Part shown: positions 23,603 through 33,238 of the stretch, in pieces | Layout: each line of letters opens with the position of its first letter | Numbering within the stretch: the first letter of the stretch is position 1 | The notes under the pieces: generated by a model | What the model was told of the DNA's origin: nothing | The model's database searches: none | Seen by the model: the letters and a program-made list of their open reading frames with translations, nothing else | Program-made: the position numbers and the translations under genes | Assembly (NCBI GenBank): GCA_050330205.1 | Contig: JBHJOA010000028.1 | Span: 1 to 64,000 of the forward strand | Length of the DNA stretch: 64,000 nt | Reading direction: 5' to 3' | Source of the DNA: Pelagibius sp050330205 | GTDB taxonomy: Bacteria > Pseudomonadota > Alphaproteobacteria > Kiloniellales > Kiloniellaceae

Positions 23603-25097
23603 CGGCGACCAGGTCGCTGAAGCGCGTGGTGTCGCCGTCGAAGGCGAACTCGCGCGAGCCGATCGGCCCGTGGCGCTGCTTGGCGACGATGATCTCGGCC
23701 TTGCCGTAGGCGCGCTCGCAGCGCTCTTTCCAGCGCTCCAGGCGTTCGTGGAACTTGTTCTCGTCCTCGCCATCGCGCTGGGTCGGCTCCGCGCGCTCGG
23801 CGTAGTACTGCTCGCGGTAGATGAACATGACGATGTCGGCGTCCTGCTCGATGGAGCCGGACTCGCGCAGGTCGGCGAGCTGCGGGTGCTTGTCCTCGCG
23901 CTGCTCCACGGCGCGCGAGAGCTGCGACAGGGCCAGCACCGGCACGTCGAGGTCCTTGGCCAGGGCCTTCAGGCCGCGGGTGATCTCCGAGACCTCCTGC
24001 ACGCGGTTGTCGCTGCGCTTGCCGGCGGGCGGCTGCATGAGCTGCAGGTAGTCGACGACGATGAGGCTGAGGCCGTGCTGGCGCTTCAGGCGGCGGGCGC
24101 GGGTGCGCACCTGGCTCACCGAAAGGGCCGGGGTGTCGTCGACGAAGAGCGGCAGTTCGGACAGCTCGCGGCTGGCCTCGAATATCTTGTCGAACTCGTC
24201 GTCCTGGATGTCGCCGCGGCGCATGGCATCGGAGCGCACGCCGGTGCGCTCGGCGATGACGCGCGAGGCAAGCTGCTCGGCCGACATTTCCAGCGAGAAG
24301 AAGGCGACCGGCTGGCGCTGCTCGACCGGGTTGCCCTCGGCGTCCTTCTCGACGCGGGTGCCGGCGGCGACGTTGAAGGCGATGTTGGTGGCCAGCGCCG
24401 TCTTGCCCATGGAGGGCCGGGCGGCGAGGATGATGAGGTCGGAGCGGTGCAGGCCGCCGAGCAGCTTGTCGAGATCGGTGAGGCCCGTCGACACGCCGGA
24501 CAGGCCGTCGCGCTTCATCGCCGCCTCGGTCATGTGCAGCGATTCCAGCACCGCCGAGCGGAACGGGCTGAGGCCGCCCTCGGTCTGGCCGATCTCGGCA
24601 AGCTTGTAGAGCCGGTCCTCGGTCACCTCGATCTGCTGGCTGGCATCGATGTCGAGGTCGTAGTCGAAGGCGTCGTTGACCATGTCCTCGCCGAGCGCGA
24701 TGAGCTGGCGGCGCAGGTAGAGGTCGTGGATGGTCTTGCCGTAGTCGGCGGCGTTGATGATGGTGACGTAGCTGGACTGAAGCTGTGCCAGGTATTGGGC
24801 GCCGCCGACCTCGGTCAGCGCGCTTTCCTGTTCGAAGAGGTTCTTGAGCTGGATGGCGTTGGCGATCTGGCCGCGCTCGATCAGCTTGCCGCAGGCCTCG
24901 TAGATGCGCGCGTGCACGCCGTCGGCGAAGTGCTCCGGCCGCAGGAAGTCGGAGACTTTCTCATAAGCCGCGTTGTTGGCGAGGATGGCACCCAGCAGCG
25001 CCTGCTCGGCCTCGTCGTTGGACGGCGGCAGGCGCAGGTGATCGTCGTGGCCGTGGGGGCCGTGCAGGTGCGCGAGATTGGGTTGGGTCGATTCCAT
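23577..25097 (-). CDS. dnaB: Replicative DNA helicase DnaB
   Basis: A 506-residue hexameric helicase of the replication fork. The N-terminal DnaB domain (EAEQALLGAILANNAAYEKV) is followed by the RecA-like core with Walker A ARPSMGKTA, Walker B LIVVDYLQLM and the arginine-finger region. The ATG at 25097 has no ribosome binding site; a TTG in frame at 25109 is the alternative. A promoter-like pair ends about 8 bases before the ATG, which raises the possibility of a leaderless transcript. Confidence 0.96.
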   Translation of the reverse strand: MESTQPNLAHLHGPHGHDDHLRLPPSNDEAEQALLGAILANNAAYEKVSDFLRPEHFADGVHARIYEACGKLIERGQIANAIQLKNLFEQESALTEVGGAQYLAQLQSSYVTIINAADYGKTIHDLYLRRQLIALGEDMVNDAFDYDLDIDASQQIEVTEDRLYKLAEIGQTEGGLSPFRSAVLESLHMTEAAMKRDGLSGVSTGLTDLDKLLGGLHRSDLIILAARPSMGKTALATNIAFNVAAGTRVEKDAEGNPVEQRQPVAFFSLEMSAEQLASRVIAERTGVRSDAMRRGDIQDDEFDKIFEASRELSELPLFVDDTPALSVSQVRTRARRLKRQHGLSLIVVDYLQLMQPPAGKRSDNRVQEVSEITRGLKALAKDLDVPVLALSQLSRAVEQREDKHPQLADLRESGSIEQDADIVMFIYREQYYAERAEPTQRDGEDENKFHERLERWKERCERAYGKAEIIVAKQRHGPIGSREFAFDGDTTRFSDLVADDHLPERY

Positions 25098-25105
25098 GCC
25101 GGCAG

Positions 25106-25133
25106 ACAATAGCAGATGAAGCGCCGTCGCAAG
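25106..25133 (-). promoter_or_regulatory. Putative dnaB promoter
   Basis: On the minus strand CTTGCG (25128-25133) and TATTGT (25106-25111) are separated by 16 bases. Transcription would begin at or within a few bases of the dnaB ATG at 25097. Confidence 0.4.
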
Positions 25134-25220
25134 GCGTCCGATTCGACGCCGGCGATGTGGGAACCTTGAACAACGGGGATAACGACCGGCACCGCCGGCT
25201 TGACAGCAAGCGCCGCAACG

Positions 25221-25253
25221 AAAAACGGCGGCTCCCGCCCGGGGAGCCGCCGT
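25221..25253 (-). terminator. Rho-independent terminator after rplI
   Basis: A 12-bp GC-rich stem starting ACGGCGGCTCCC (5-base loop) is followed on the minus strand by five T. It ends the rpsF-rpsR-rplI transcript 32 bp past the rplI stop and separates it from dnaB. Confidence 0.85.
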
Positions 25254-25285
25254 CGCTTTTCGTCAGGAAAAGAGTCGGGTCGCGG

Positions 25286-25912
25286 TCAGCCCTGCTTCGA
25301 CTCTTCGCCCTCCGCGGCCGAATCGCCCTCGGCGGAGTCGGCGGCTGCCTCCTCCTGCTCGACGGCTTCGACCACCGCTTCCAGTTCGGCCTCGGCCGCA
25401 GCCTCGGCTTCGCGCAGATCCTCGGCGCTGACCACGCGGCCGCTCTCCAGCTGTATCTGCGCCTCGTCTTGCGAGCGCGCGACGTTGGCGGTCACCGTGA
25501 CGGCGACCTCCGGGTGCAACTGCACGCGCACCTTATGGAGGCCGAGCGCCTTGATCACCGCGCCGAGATCGACCTGGCCGCGCGCCAGGGTCACGCCCTT
25601 GGCGGTGACCGCCTCGGCGATGTCGCGGCTGTTCACCGAGCCGTAGAGCTGGCCGCTCTCGCCCGCCTGGCGGATGAGGGTGACGGTCATGCCGTCGAGG
25701 TCCTTGGCGACCCGTTCGGCCTCGTGGCGGCGTTCCAGGTTCTCGGCTTCGAGCTGGCTGCGCTGGGATTCGAAGCGGGCGAGGTTTTCCTTGGTCGCCC
25801 GCAGCGCCTTCTTCTGCGGCAGCAGGTAGTTGCGCGCGAAGCCCGGCTTGACCGACACGATGTCGCCCATCTGCCCGAGCTTCTCGATGCGCTGCATCAG
25901 GATCACTTCCAT
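25286..25912 (-). CDS. rplI: 50S ribosomal protein L9 with long acidic tail
   Basis: A 208-residue L9. The N-terminal domain has the signature GFARNYLLPQKKALRAT, the long connecting helix follows (LARFESQRSQLEAENLERR), and the C-terminal rRNA-binding domain ends near EVAVTVTANV. Bacterial L9 is usually ~150 residues; here about 50 extra residues form an Ala/Glu-rich acidic tail (LREAEAAAEAELEAVVEAV...), seen in some alphaproteobacteria. It is the third gene of rpsF-rpsR-rplI. Confidence 0.95.
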   Translation of the reverse strand: MEVILMQRIEKLGQMGDIVSVKPGFARNYLLPQKKALRATKENLARFESQRSQLEAENLERRHEAERVAKDLDGMTVTLIRQAGESGQLYGSVNSRDIAEAVTAKGVTLARGQVDLGAVIKALGLHKVRVQLHPEVAVTVTANVARSQDEAQIQLESGRVVSAEDLREAEAAAEAELEAVVEAVEQEEAAADSAEGDSAAEGEESKQG

Positions 25913-25936
25913 CTTACTGTTCTCCCGATCTGCCGC

Positions 25937-26191
25937 TTACTTCAGGACGTAGGGAAGCAGGGCGAGGAAGCGGGCGCGCTTGATGGCGCGCGCCAGCTCG
26001 CGCTGCTTCTTCGCCGAGACGGCGGTGATGCGGCTCGGCACGATCTTGCCGCGCTCCGACACGAAGCGCAGCAGCAGCCGCGTGTCCTTGTAATCGATCT
26101 TCGGCGCCTTGGGCCCGGAGAACGGGCAGCTCTTGCGGCGGCGGAAGAAGGGGCGACGGCCACCGCCGCCGCTGACGACTTGAACGCTCAT
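25937..26191 (-). CDS. rpsR: 30S ribosomal protein S18
   Basis: An 84-residue ribosomal protein that pairs with S6 on the 30S platform. The S18 signatures are present: CPFSGPKAPKIDYKDTRLL and GKIVPSRITAVSAKKQRELARAIKRAR. The start overlaps the rpsF stop (ATGA), so S6 and S18 are made by coupled translation, as expected for partners. Confidence 0.96.
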   Translation of the reverse strand: MSVQVVSGGGGRRPFFRRRKSCPFSGPKAPKIDYKDTRLLLRFVSERGKIVPSRITAVSAKKQRELARAIKRARFLALLPYVLK

Positions 26192-26685
26192 TCCGCGGCT
26201 CCTTCGCTGGCGGTTGTCTCATCGGCATCGCGCGGGCCGCGGCCGCGGCCGCCTTCGCGGCTGCCTTCCCGGGGCCCGAAGCGGTCGTCGCGGCCGCCAC
26301 GGCGGTCGCCGCGATCACCGCGGTCGCCACGGTCACCACGCCCGCCGCGGTCGTCGCGGCTGTTGCGCTGCTGCATGACGATGGAGGGGCCTTCCTCCAT
26401 CTCCTCCAGGCGCACCGTCAGATAGCGGATGACGTCGTCGCTGAGGCGCATGTTGCGCTCCAGTTCCAGCATCGCCGCCGACGGCGCATCGATGCGCAGC
26501 ATGACGTAGTGGCCCTTGCGGTTCTTCTTGATGCGGAAGGCCAGGGTGCGCAGGCCCCAGTATTCGGAGCCGGCCAGGCGGCCGCCGTTGTCTTCGAGTA
26601 TCTTGGTGAAGTCCGCCACCAGGTTTTCGACCTGGGATGTGGCGACGTCCTGGCGTGCGATCAGCACGCACTCGTAGAAAGCCAT
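26188..26685 (-). CDS. rpsF: 30S ribosomal protein S6 with Arg/Gly/Asp-repeat tail
   Basis: A 165-residue S6. The core (YECVLIARQDVATSQVENLV to VIRYLTVRLEEMEEGPSIV) is followed by a ~55-residue disordered tail rich in RGD repeats (RGDRGDRGDRGDRRGGRDDR) and ending in acidic residues. E. coli S6 also has a variable tail, but of a different kind. First gene of the ribosomal operon, with a promoter at 26836-26863. Confidence 0.95.
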   Translation of the reverse strand: MAFYECVLIARQDVATSQVENLVADFTKILEDNGGRLAGSEYWGLRTLAFRIKKNRKGHYVMLRIDAPSAAMLELERNMRLSDDVIRYLTVRLEEMEEGPSIVMQQRNSRDDRGGRGDRGDRGDRGDRRGGRDDRFGPREGSREGGRGRGPRDADETTASEGAAE

Positions 26686-26835
26686 GTTGTACTCCCTATG
26701 GCTGTTGATGGACCGGCGCTGGTCGATGCCGAGCTGCCCGGTCCTAGCCGACCCCTAAACGGGACCGGCAAGGAGTGCCCTGGGTCTGTCCCCGGAATGG
26801 CGCGGAAGGCCGCTCCGAGGCCGCAAAGCCGCGGG

Positions 26836-26863
26836 ACTATACACTTTGTGAAAGGCCGCGCAA
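26836..26863 (-). promoter_or_regulatory. Putative rpsF operon promoter
   Basis: On the minus strand TTGCGC (26858-26863) and TATAGT (26836-26841) are spaced by 16 bases, a good match to housekeeping promoters of this group. It would leave a leader of about 145 nucleotides before rpsF, long enough for an S6:S18 autoregulatory structure, which I did not resolve. Confidence 0.6.
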
Positions 26864-26921
26864 GGGCCATGCGCCGCGCCCGGAGGTGCCGCGCCGGCCG
26901 CCGCCGGGGCGCCGTTCCGGC

Positions 26922-26949
26922 TTGACAGCCCTGGCTGCGTGGCTATGTC
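26922..26949 (+). promoter_or_regulatory. Putative fabD promoter
   Basis: A consensus -35 TTGACA (26922-26927) and TATGTC (26944-26949) are separated by 16 bases, about 47 bp before the fabD ATG. It faces away from the rpsF promoter in the same 311-bp divergent region. Confidence 0.65.
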
Positions 26950-26996
26950 TGGCCGCTGTCGCATCGTCAACCTGCATCGCAGCGGAGCAGCCGTAA

Positions 26997-27947
26997 ATGA
27001 GCCTGGCTTTCGTGTTTCCGGGACAGGGTTCCCAGGCCGTCGGCATGGGCCGGGCCCTGGCCGAGGCCTTCCCGGTCGCCCGCCACACCTTCCAGGAGGT
27101 GGACGACGCCCTGGACCAGGCGCTCTCCCGGCTGATGTTCGAGGGGCCGGAGGAGGATCTGCGGCTCACCGCCAATGCCCAGCCGGCGCTGATGGCGGTC
27201 AGCATGGCGGTGGCGCGGGTGCTGGAAAGCGAAGGCAAGCTGCGGCTGGCCGACAAGGCGGCCTACGTCGCCGGGCACTCGTTGGGAGAATATTCCGCCC
27301 TGGCGGCGGCCGGCAGCCTGCAGGTCGCCGACGCGGCGCGTCTGCTGCGCCGCCGTGGCCAGGCCATGCAGGAGGCGGTGCCGGTGGGCGAGGGCGCCAT
27401 GGCGGCATTGCTCGGCCTCGACCTCGAGACCGCCCGGGCGGTCGCCGCCGAGGCGGCGGCCGGCGGCAAGGGCGAGGTCTGCGACGCCGCCAACGACAAC
27501 GCCCCCGGCCAGGTGGTGATCAGCGGCCACACCGCGGCCGTCGAGCGGGCCTGCGAACTGGCCAAGGCCAAGGGCGCCAAGCGGGCGGTGCTGCTGCCGG
27601 TCAGCGCCCCCTTCCACTGCAGCCTGATGGCGCCGGCCGCCGACGTCATGGCCGAGGCGCTGGCCGCCGTGGCGGTGGCCGCGCCGGCGGTGCCGCTGGT
27701 CGCCAACGTCACCGCCAGCCACGTCAGCGACCCCGACGAGATCCGCCGCAAGCTTGTGGAGCAGGTGACCGGCATGGTGCGCTGGCGCGAGAGCGTCGCC
27801 TACATGGCGGCCCAGGGCGTCGAGACGGTGGTCGAACTCGGCGCCGGCAAGGTGCTGACCGGGCTCAACAAGCGCATCGAGCGCGCGCTGGCCGCCGAGA
27901 GCGCGGAGACGCCGCAGGAGATCGAAAGCGTGCTCGAACGCCTGTGA
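26997..27947 (+). CDS. fabD: Malonyl-CoA:ACP transacylase FabD
   Basis: A 316-residue cytoplasmic enzyme that loads malonate onto acyl carrier protein for fatty-acid elongation. It has the N-terminal FPGQGSQAVGMG, the catalytic serine in GHSLGEYSAL, and the active-site histidine in VSAPFHCSLM. First gene of fabD-fabG-acpP-fabF-mltG, with its own consensus promoter. The start ATG 26997 agrees with the family. Confidence 0.97.
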   Translation: MSLAFVFPGQGSQAVGMGRALAEAFPVARHTFQEVDDALDQALSRLMFEGPEEDLRLTANAQPALMAVSMAVARVLESEGKLRLADKAAYVAGHSLGEYSALAAAGSLQVADAARLLRRRGQAMQEAVPVGEGAMAALLGLDLETARAVAAEAAAGGKGEVCDAANDNAPGQVVISGHTAAVERACELAKAKGAKRAVLLPVSAPFHCSLMAPAADVMAEALAAVAVAAPAVPLVANVTASHVSDPDEIRRKLVEQVTGMVRWRESVAYMAAQGVETVVELGAGKVLTGLNKRIERALAAESAETPQEIESVLERL

Positions 27948-27983
27948 GGCGGCTTAAAGTTCCATCGTCGCGGAGACGTCCTA

Positions 27984-28721
27984 ATGTTTGATTTGACTGG
28001 AAAAATTTCCCTTGTCACCGGCGCGTCCGGCGGCATCGGCGGGGCCATCGCCCGGCGCCTGCACGGGCAGGGAGCGACGGTGGTGCTGACCGGCACCCGG
28101 GCCGAGGCGCTGGAGGCGCTGGCCGGCGAGCTGGGCGAACGGGCGCAGGCGATGACCTGCAACCTGGGCGACGCCGCCGAGACCGAGGCGCTGGTCGGCC
28201 GCGTCGAGGCGGAGGCCGGCCGGCTCGATATCCTGGTCAACAACGCCGGGCTGACCCGCGACGGCCTCGCCCTGCGCATGAAGGACGAGGACTGGCAGCG
28301 GGTCATCGACGTGAACCTGACGGCGGCCTTCCGCCTGTCGCGGACGGCCCTCAAGGGCATGATGAAGCGCCGCTGGGGGCGGATCGTGGGGATCACCTCC
28401 ATCGTCGGGGTGACCGGGAATCCGGGCCAGGCGAACTACGCCGCCTCCAAGGCCGGGCTGATCGGCATGACCAAGTCGCTGGCCCAGGAGGTGGCGACCC
28501 GCGGCATCACCCTGAACTGCGTGGCGCCGGGCATGATCGAAACCGCCATGACCGACGTGCTGAACGAGCAGCAGCGCGAGCGCATCCTCGCGGCCATCCC
28601 GATGCAACGTCTTGGAAACGCGGATGAAATCGCATCCGCCGTGATCTACCTGGCGAGCGAGGAGGCGGCCTACGTGACCGGCCAGACCTTGCATGTAAAT
28701 GGCGGAATGGCCATGATATGA
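27984..28721 (+). CDS. fabG: 3-oxoacyl-ACP reductase FabG
   Basis: A 245-residue SDR that reduces 3-oxoacyl-ACP with NADPH. The cofactor loop is TGASGGIGGAI, NNAGLTRDGL follows, and the catalytic set is Ser in GITSIVGVTG with YAASK. The C-terminal end (TGQTLHVNGGMAMI) is typical. It lies 36 bp after fabD in the fatty-acid synthesis operon. Confidence 0.96.
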   Translation: MFDLTGKISLVTGASGGIGGAIARRLHGQGATVVLTGTRAEALEALAGELGERAQAMTCNLGDAAETEALVGRVEAEAGRLDILVNNAGLTRDGLALRMKDEDWQRVIDVNLTAAFRLSRTALKGMMKRRWGRIVGITSIVGVTGNPGQANYAASKAGLIGMTKSLAQEVATRGITLNCVAPGMIETAMTDVLNEQQRERILAAIPMQRLGNADEIASAVIYLASEEAAYVTGQTLHVNGGMAMI

Positions 28722-28762
28722 AGTTTGCGGGGGACCCGATTCCGACAGGCGTCTGCTGGACG

Positions 28763-28792
28763 TTGGCAAACCTTTCTGAACTGTGATATGAG
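28763..28792 (+). promoter_or_regulatory. Putative acpP promoter
   Basis: TTGGCA (28763-28768) and TATGAG (28787-28792) with an 18-base spacer lie in the 162-bp gap between fabG and acpP. A separate acpP promoter is expected because acyl carrier protein is made in great excess. Confidence 0.45.
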
Positions 28793-28883
28793 GCGGCGCC
28801 TTGCCTGGAGGCAGGGCGGCCATCCAATCTGACGCTACCCGCTTCCCGCCGAGAAGCACCGAAGAACCTGAGGGCTAATTCTT

Positions 28884-29120
28884 ATGAGCAACGACATTGC
28901 CGAGCGCGTGAAGAAGATCGTCGTCGAGCATCTGGGCGTCGATGATGGAAAGGTTACGGAGGCCGCGAGCTTCATCGACGATCTGGGCGCCGACAGCCTG
29001 GACACGGTGGAACTGGTGATGGCTTTCGAGGAAGAGTTCGGCTGCGAGATTCCCGACGACGCGGCGGAGAAGATCGTCACCGTCAAGGACGCGATCAACT
29101 TCATTCAGGAACACTCCTGA
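28884..29120 (+). CDS. acpP: Acyl carrier protein
   Basis: A 78-residue acidic protein carrying growing acyl chains on a phosphopantetheine arm attached to Ser 38 (GADSLDTVEL). The four-helix pattern is complete. It lies between fabG and fabF, the standard order. Confidence 0.97.
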   Translation: MSNDIAERVKKIVVEHLGVDDGKVTEAASFIDDLGADSLDTVELVMAFEEEFGCEIPDDAAEKIVTVKDAINFIQEHS

Positions 29121-29201
29121 GCAGACGGCGACCGCGGCGGCGGCGCTGATGGCGCCGGAGCCGGCTCTCTTGTTTCCCGCCGCATGAAGGCCGAATGCAG
29201 T

Positions 29202-30467
<1,266 letters not shown>

Positions 30468-30479
30468 CGGTCTCGGGCG

Positions 30480-31472
30480 ATGCGGCGCCTGAGCAGAATC
30501 GCCGTCCTTCTCGTCGCCGTCATGGCGGTGATCGCCGGCGGCCTCTGGCTCTACCTTCAACAGCAATTCGAAGTGCCCGGCCCGCTCGATCGTGAAGCCG
30601 TGGTGATCGTACCGCGCGGGGCCGGGCTGTCGGCCATTGCCGACAACCTGGCGGCGGCGGGCGTGGTTTCCGACGCCACGATCTTCAGGGTCGGCGTGCG
30701 CCTCTTCGCCGACGCCCGTGCGTTGAAGGCCGGCGAGTACGCCTTCGCGCCGGGCAGTTCGATGAAGGAGGCCGCCGAACTGCTGGCCAGCGGGCGCACC
30801 CTGGTGCATCGCCTGACGGTGCCCGAGGGCCTCACCTCGACGGAGATCGTCGCCCTGCTGGCGGCGGCGGAGCCGCTGGCCGGCGAACTCGGCGAAATGC
30901 CGCCGGAGGGATCGCTGCTGCCCGAGACCTATCATTTCCATCGCGGCGACAGCCGCGCGGCGGTGCTGCAGCGCATGCGCCAGGGGATGGACGAGGCGCT
31001 GGCGGAGATCTGGTCCCGACGGGCCGAGGAACTGCCACTGCGGAGCCCGGAGGAGGCGCTGATCCTGGCCTCCATCATCGAGAAGGAGACCGGCGTCGAC
31101 AGCGAGCGCGCCCTGGTCGCCGGCGTCTTCGTGAACCGCCTGCGCCGCGGCATGCCGCTGCAGTCCGACCCCACGGTGGTCTACGGCATCACCCTGGGCG
31201 AGGCGCCGCTCGGCCGCTCCCTGACGCGCAGCGACCTGGCCGAACCGACGGCGTACAACACCTACCAGATCCCCGGCCTGCCGCCGGCGCCGATCGCCAA
31301 CCCGGGGCGCGCCTCCCTCGAAGCCGCGGTCAACCCGGCCGAGACCGAGTACCTCTACTTCGTCGCCGACGGCAACGGCGGCCACGCCTTCGCCCGCACC
31401 CTGGCCGAGCACAACGCCAACGTGGCGAAGTGGCGACGCCACCTGCGCGGCCTGCAGAAGCAGACCAACTAG
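30480..31472 (+). CDS. mltG: Endolytic murein transglycosylase MltG
   Basis: A 330-residue inner-membrane enzyme of the YceG family that cleaves nascent glycan strands and limits their length. One N-terminal transmembrane helix (about 6-24) precedes a LysM-like region (AVVIVPRGAGLSAIADNL) and the catalytic domain with the conserved glutamate in ASIIEKETGVDSER, then LQSDPTVVYG and TYQIPGLPPAPIANPG. fabF-mltG adjacency is common. Confidence 0.95.
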   Translation: MRRLSRIAVLLVAVMAVIAGGLWLYLQQQFEVPGPLDREAVVIVPRGAGLSAIADNLAAAGVVSDATIFRVGVRLFADARALKAGEYAFAPGSSMKEAAELLASGRTLVHRLTVPEGLTSTEIVALLAAAEPLAGELGEMPPEGSLLPETYHFHRGDSRAAVLQRMRQGMDEALAEIWSRRAEELPLRSPEEALILASIIEKETGVDSERALVAGVFVNRLRRGMPLQSDPTVVYGITLGEAPLGRSLTRSDLAEPTAYNTYQIPGLPPAPIANPGRASLEAAVNPAETEYLYFVADGNGGHAFARTLAEHNANVAKWRRHLRGLQKQTN

Positions 31473-31550
31473 CCGGGCACCGGACCTCGAGGCGGCGGCG
31501 TTCCACCGCGAGTTGCCGGCAGGGACGTTGACGTTCCTCTAACTGATGCG

Positions 31551-31562
31551 CTAATATATTAG
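31551..31562. promoter_or_regulatory. Palindromic operator-like site before the TRAP operon
   Basis: CTAATATATTAG is a perfect 12-bp AT-rich palindrome in otherwise GC-rich DNA, 77 bp before the TRAP start codon. GntR-family (FadR-like) repressors of sugar-acid uptake operons bind sites of this look. No regulator gene is next to it here. Confidence 0.5.
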
Positions 31563-31638
31563 TATAAGAAGCGCCCCTCGCGGAGCCGGGGTGGTGCGGC
31601 ATCAACGAATGCAACCGCAGTCCCCAGGGAGGAACACC

Positions 31639-32643
31639 ATGAAAGCCTGCAAAGCGCTGTTGCCGGGTATCGCCCTTACCCTCGCGCTCGCCGGCGGCAC
31701 GCTCGTCGCCACGGCCGTCGCACCGGAGGCGCGCGCCGCCGACTACACCCTCAGGCTCGGCTCGGTGCTGGCGCCGACCGACCCCCTCCAGGTCGCCGCC
31801 GAGGGCTTCAAGCAGGCCGTCGAGGAGCGCAGCCAGGGCCGGGTCGAGGTTCAGCTCTTCCCGAACTCGCAGCTCGGCGACACCCAGGACATGATGGACC
31901 AGGCGGCGGCCGGCGCGAACGTCGGCACCTTCGTCGAGGCCTCGCGGGTCTCCGTCTTCGTGCCGGAGTTCAACGTGCTGGTGGCGCCCTACGCCTTCGA
32001 GTCGGTGGACGAACTCGCCCGCTTCGTCGAGTCCGACACCTTTGCCGCCTGGAACGAGGAACTTCGCGGCAAGAGCGGCCTGACGCTGCTGTCGTTCAAC
32101 TGGTACCAGGGCGCCCGCCACATGCTGACCAAGAAGCCGATCGCGTCGCCGGCCGACCTCAGCGGCGTGCGGGTGCGCACCATCGGTCAGCCGCTCTGGG
32201 TCGAGACCATCGGCGCCATGGGCGCGGTGGCGACGCCGCTGCCCTGGGCCGAGGTCTACCCTTCGCTGCAGACCGGTGTGATCGACGGCGCCGAGGCGCA
32301 GCCCGCCGCCATTTGGGGCGCAAAGCTTTACGAGGTGGTCTCCGACGTCACCCTGACCAGCCACATCTACCTGATGAGCGGCATGCTGGTCTCGGACGCC
32401 TGGTTGCAGTCGCTGCCCGAAGATCTGCGCCAGATCGTCGAGGAAGAATCGAAGCGTTGGGGCGCCTCGGCCCTCAAGGCGAACGTCGACGGCGCGGAGA
32501 AGATCTTCGCCGACATCACCCAGGCCGGCGTCAAGGTGTCCAGCGTCGACACTGCGCCGTTCCGCGAGGCGGTGAAGCCGGTGTGGGAGAAGATGGGCCT
32601 GACCGAACTGGTGGCCGAGGTGCGCCGGACCCTCGACAACTGA
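31639..32643 (+). CDS. TRAP transporter substrate-binding protein (DctP type)
   Basis: A 334-residue periplasmic binding protein. A signal peptide (residues 1-33, ending ARA) precedes a DctP domain: LRLGSVLAPTDPLQVAAEGF, RVEVQLFPNSQLGDTQDM, and VRTIGQPLWVETIGAMGAVATPLPWAEVYPSLQTGVIDGAE. The conserved Arg in this last region binds a carboxylate, so the ligand is an organic or sugar acid. AGGGAGG precedes the ATG. First gene of a DctP-DctQ-DctM operon with an SMP-30 lactonase. Confidence 0.94.
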   Translation: MKACKALLPGIALTLALAGGTLVATAVAPEARAADYTLRLGSVLAPTDPLQVAAEGFKQAVEERSQGRVEVQLFPNSQLGDTQDMMDQAAAGANVGTFVEASRVSVFVPEFNVLVAPYAFESVDELARFVESDTFAAWNEELRGKSGLTLLSFNWYQGARHMLTKKPIASPADLSGVRVRTIGQPLWVETIGAMGAVATPLPWAEVYPSLQTGVIDGAEAQPAAIWGAKLYEVVSDVTLTSHIYLMSGMLVSDAWLQSLPEDLRQIVEEESKRWGASALKANVDGAEKIFADITQAGVKVSSVDTAPFREAVKPVWEKMGLTELVAEVRRTLDN

Positions 32644-32710
32644 CCGCCGCCGCCGGAAAATCAGCGGCGGGGTCCGCGAGGCTCGAGGGGCGGTCGCTCA
32701 GGGGGACGGT

Positions 32711-33238
32711 TTGAAGGCAATGCTGGCGTTCTTGCGGCGGGCCGAGATGTTCGCCGCGGTCTCCCTGCTCGGCGCCATCGTCGCGGTGGTGCTGGCCGGT
32801 ACCTTCGGGCGCTACGCCGGCTATCCGGTGGTGTGGTCCGACGAGGTGGCGCAGGCGCTCTTCGTGTGGCTGGCGATGCTGGCCGCAGACCTCACCCTGC
32901 AGCGCTCGGGCCATTTCCGCATCGACGTGCTGCTCGGACTGCTGCCGCCGACGCCGCGCTTTCTCATCGAGCTGGCGATCAAGCTCACCATCGCCGTGCT
33001 GCTGGTGCTGCTGGTCTACTACGGCATGGCGCTGGTGCGCCTCTCCAACCCGCGTCCGCTGCCGATGACCGGCGTGCCGTCGTCCTTCGCGGCGGCGGCA
33101 CTGCCGGTCGCCTACGGGCTGATGATCATCACCGTGATCGAGCAGATCGTCGGCCACCTGCGCGGCCCGCGCGGCGGCGAGACGGCGGGCGAGGACACGG
33201 CGGGCGAGGACACGGCGGCCCGCCGCGAGGCGATGTGA
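32711..33238 (+). CDS. TRAP transporter small permease (DctQ type)
   Basis: A 175-residue protein with four transmembrane helices, the small membrane subunit of the TRAP carrier. The pattern GRYAGYPVVWSDEVAQALFVWLAML is typical. It ends in a charged tail with the direct repeat AGEDTAGEDTA, unrelated to the family. The start is TTG 32711 (behind GGGGGA) or ATG 32720. Its stop overlaps the dctM-type start by one base. Confidence 0.9.
   Translation: MKAMLAFLRRAEMFAAVSLLGAIVAVVLAGTFGRYAGYPVVWSDEVAQALFVWLAMLAADLTLQRSGHFRIDVLLGLLPPTPRFLIELAIKLTIAVLLVLLVYYGMALVRLSNPRPLPMTGVPSSFAAAALPVAYGLMIITVIEQIVGHLRGPRGGETAGEDTAGEDTAARREAM

Noticed and set aside
25199..25230. Consensus-like TTGACA on the plus strand
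   Set aside because: No gene reads from it on that strand; it overlaps the start of the rplI terminator.
26240..26340. Short direct repeats resembling a repeat array
   Set aside because: They encode the RGD tail of S6 in frame.
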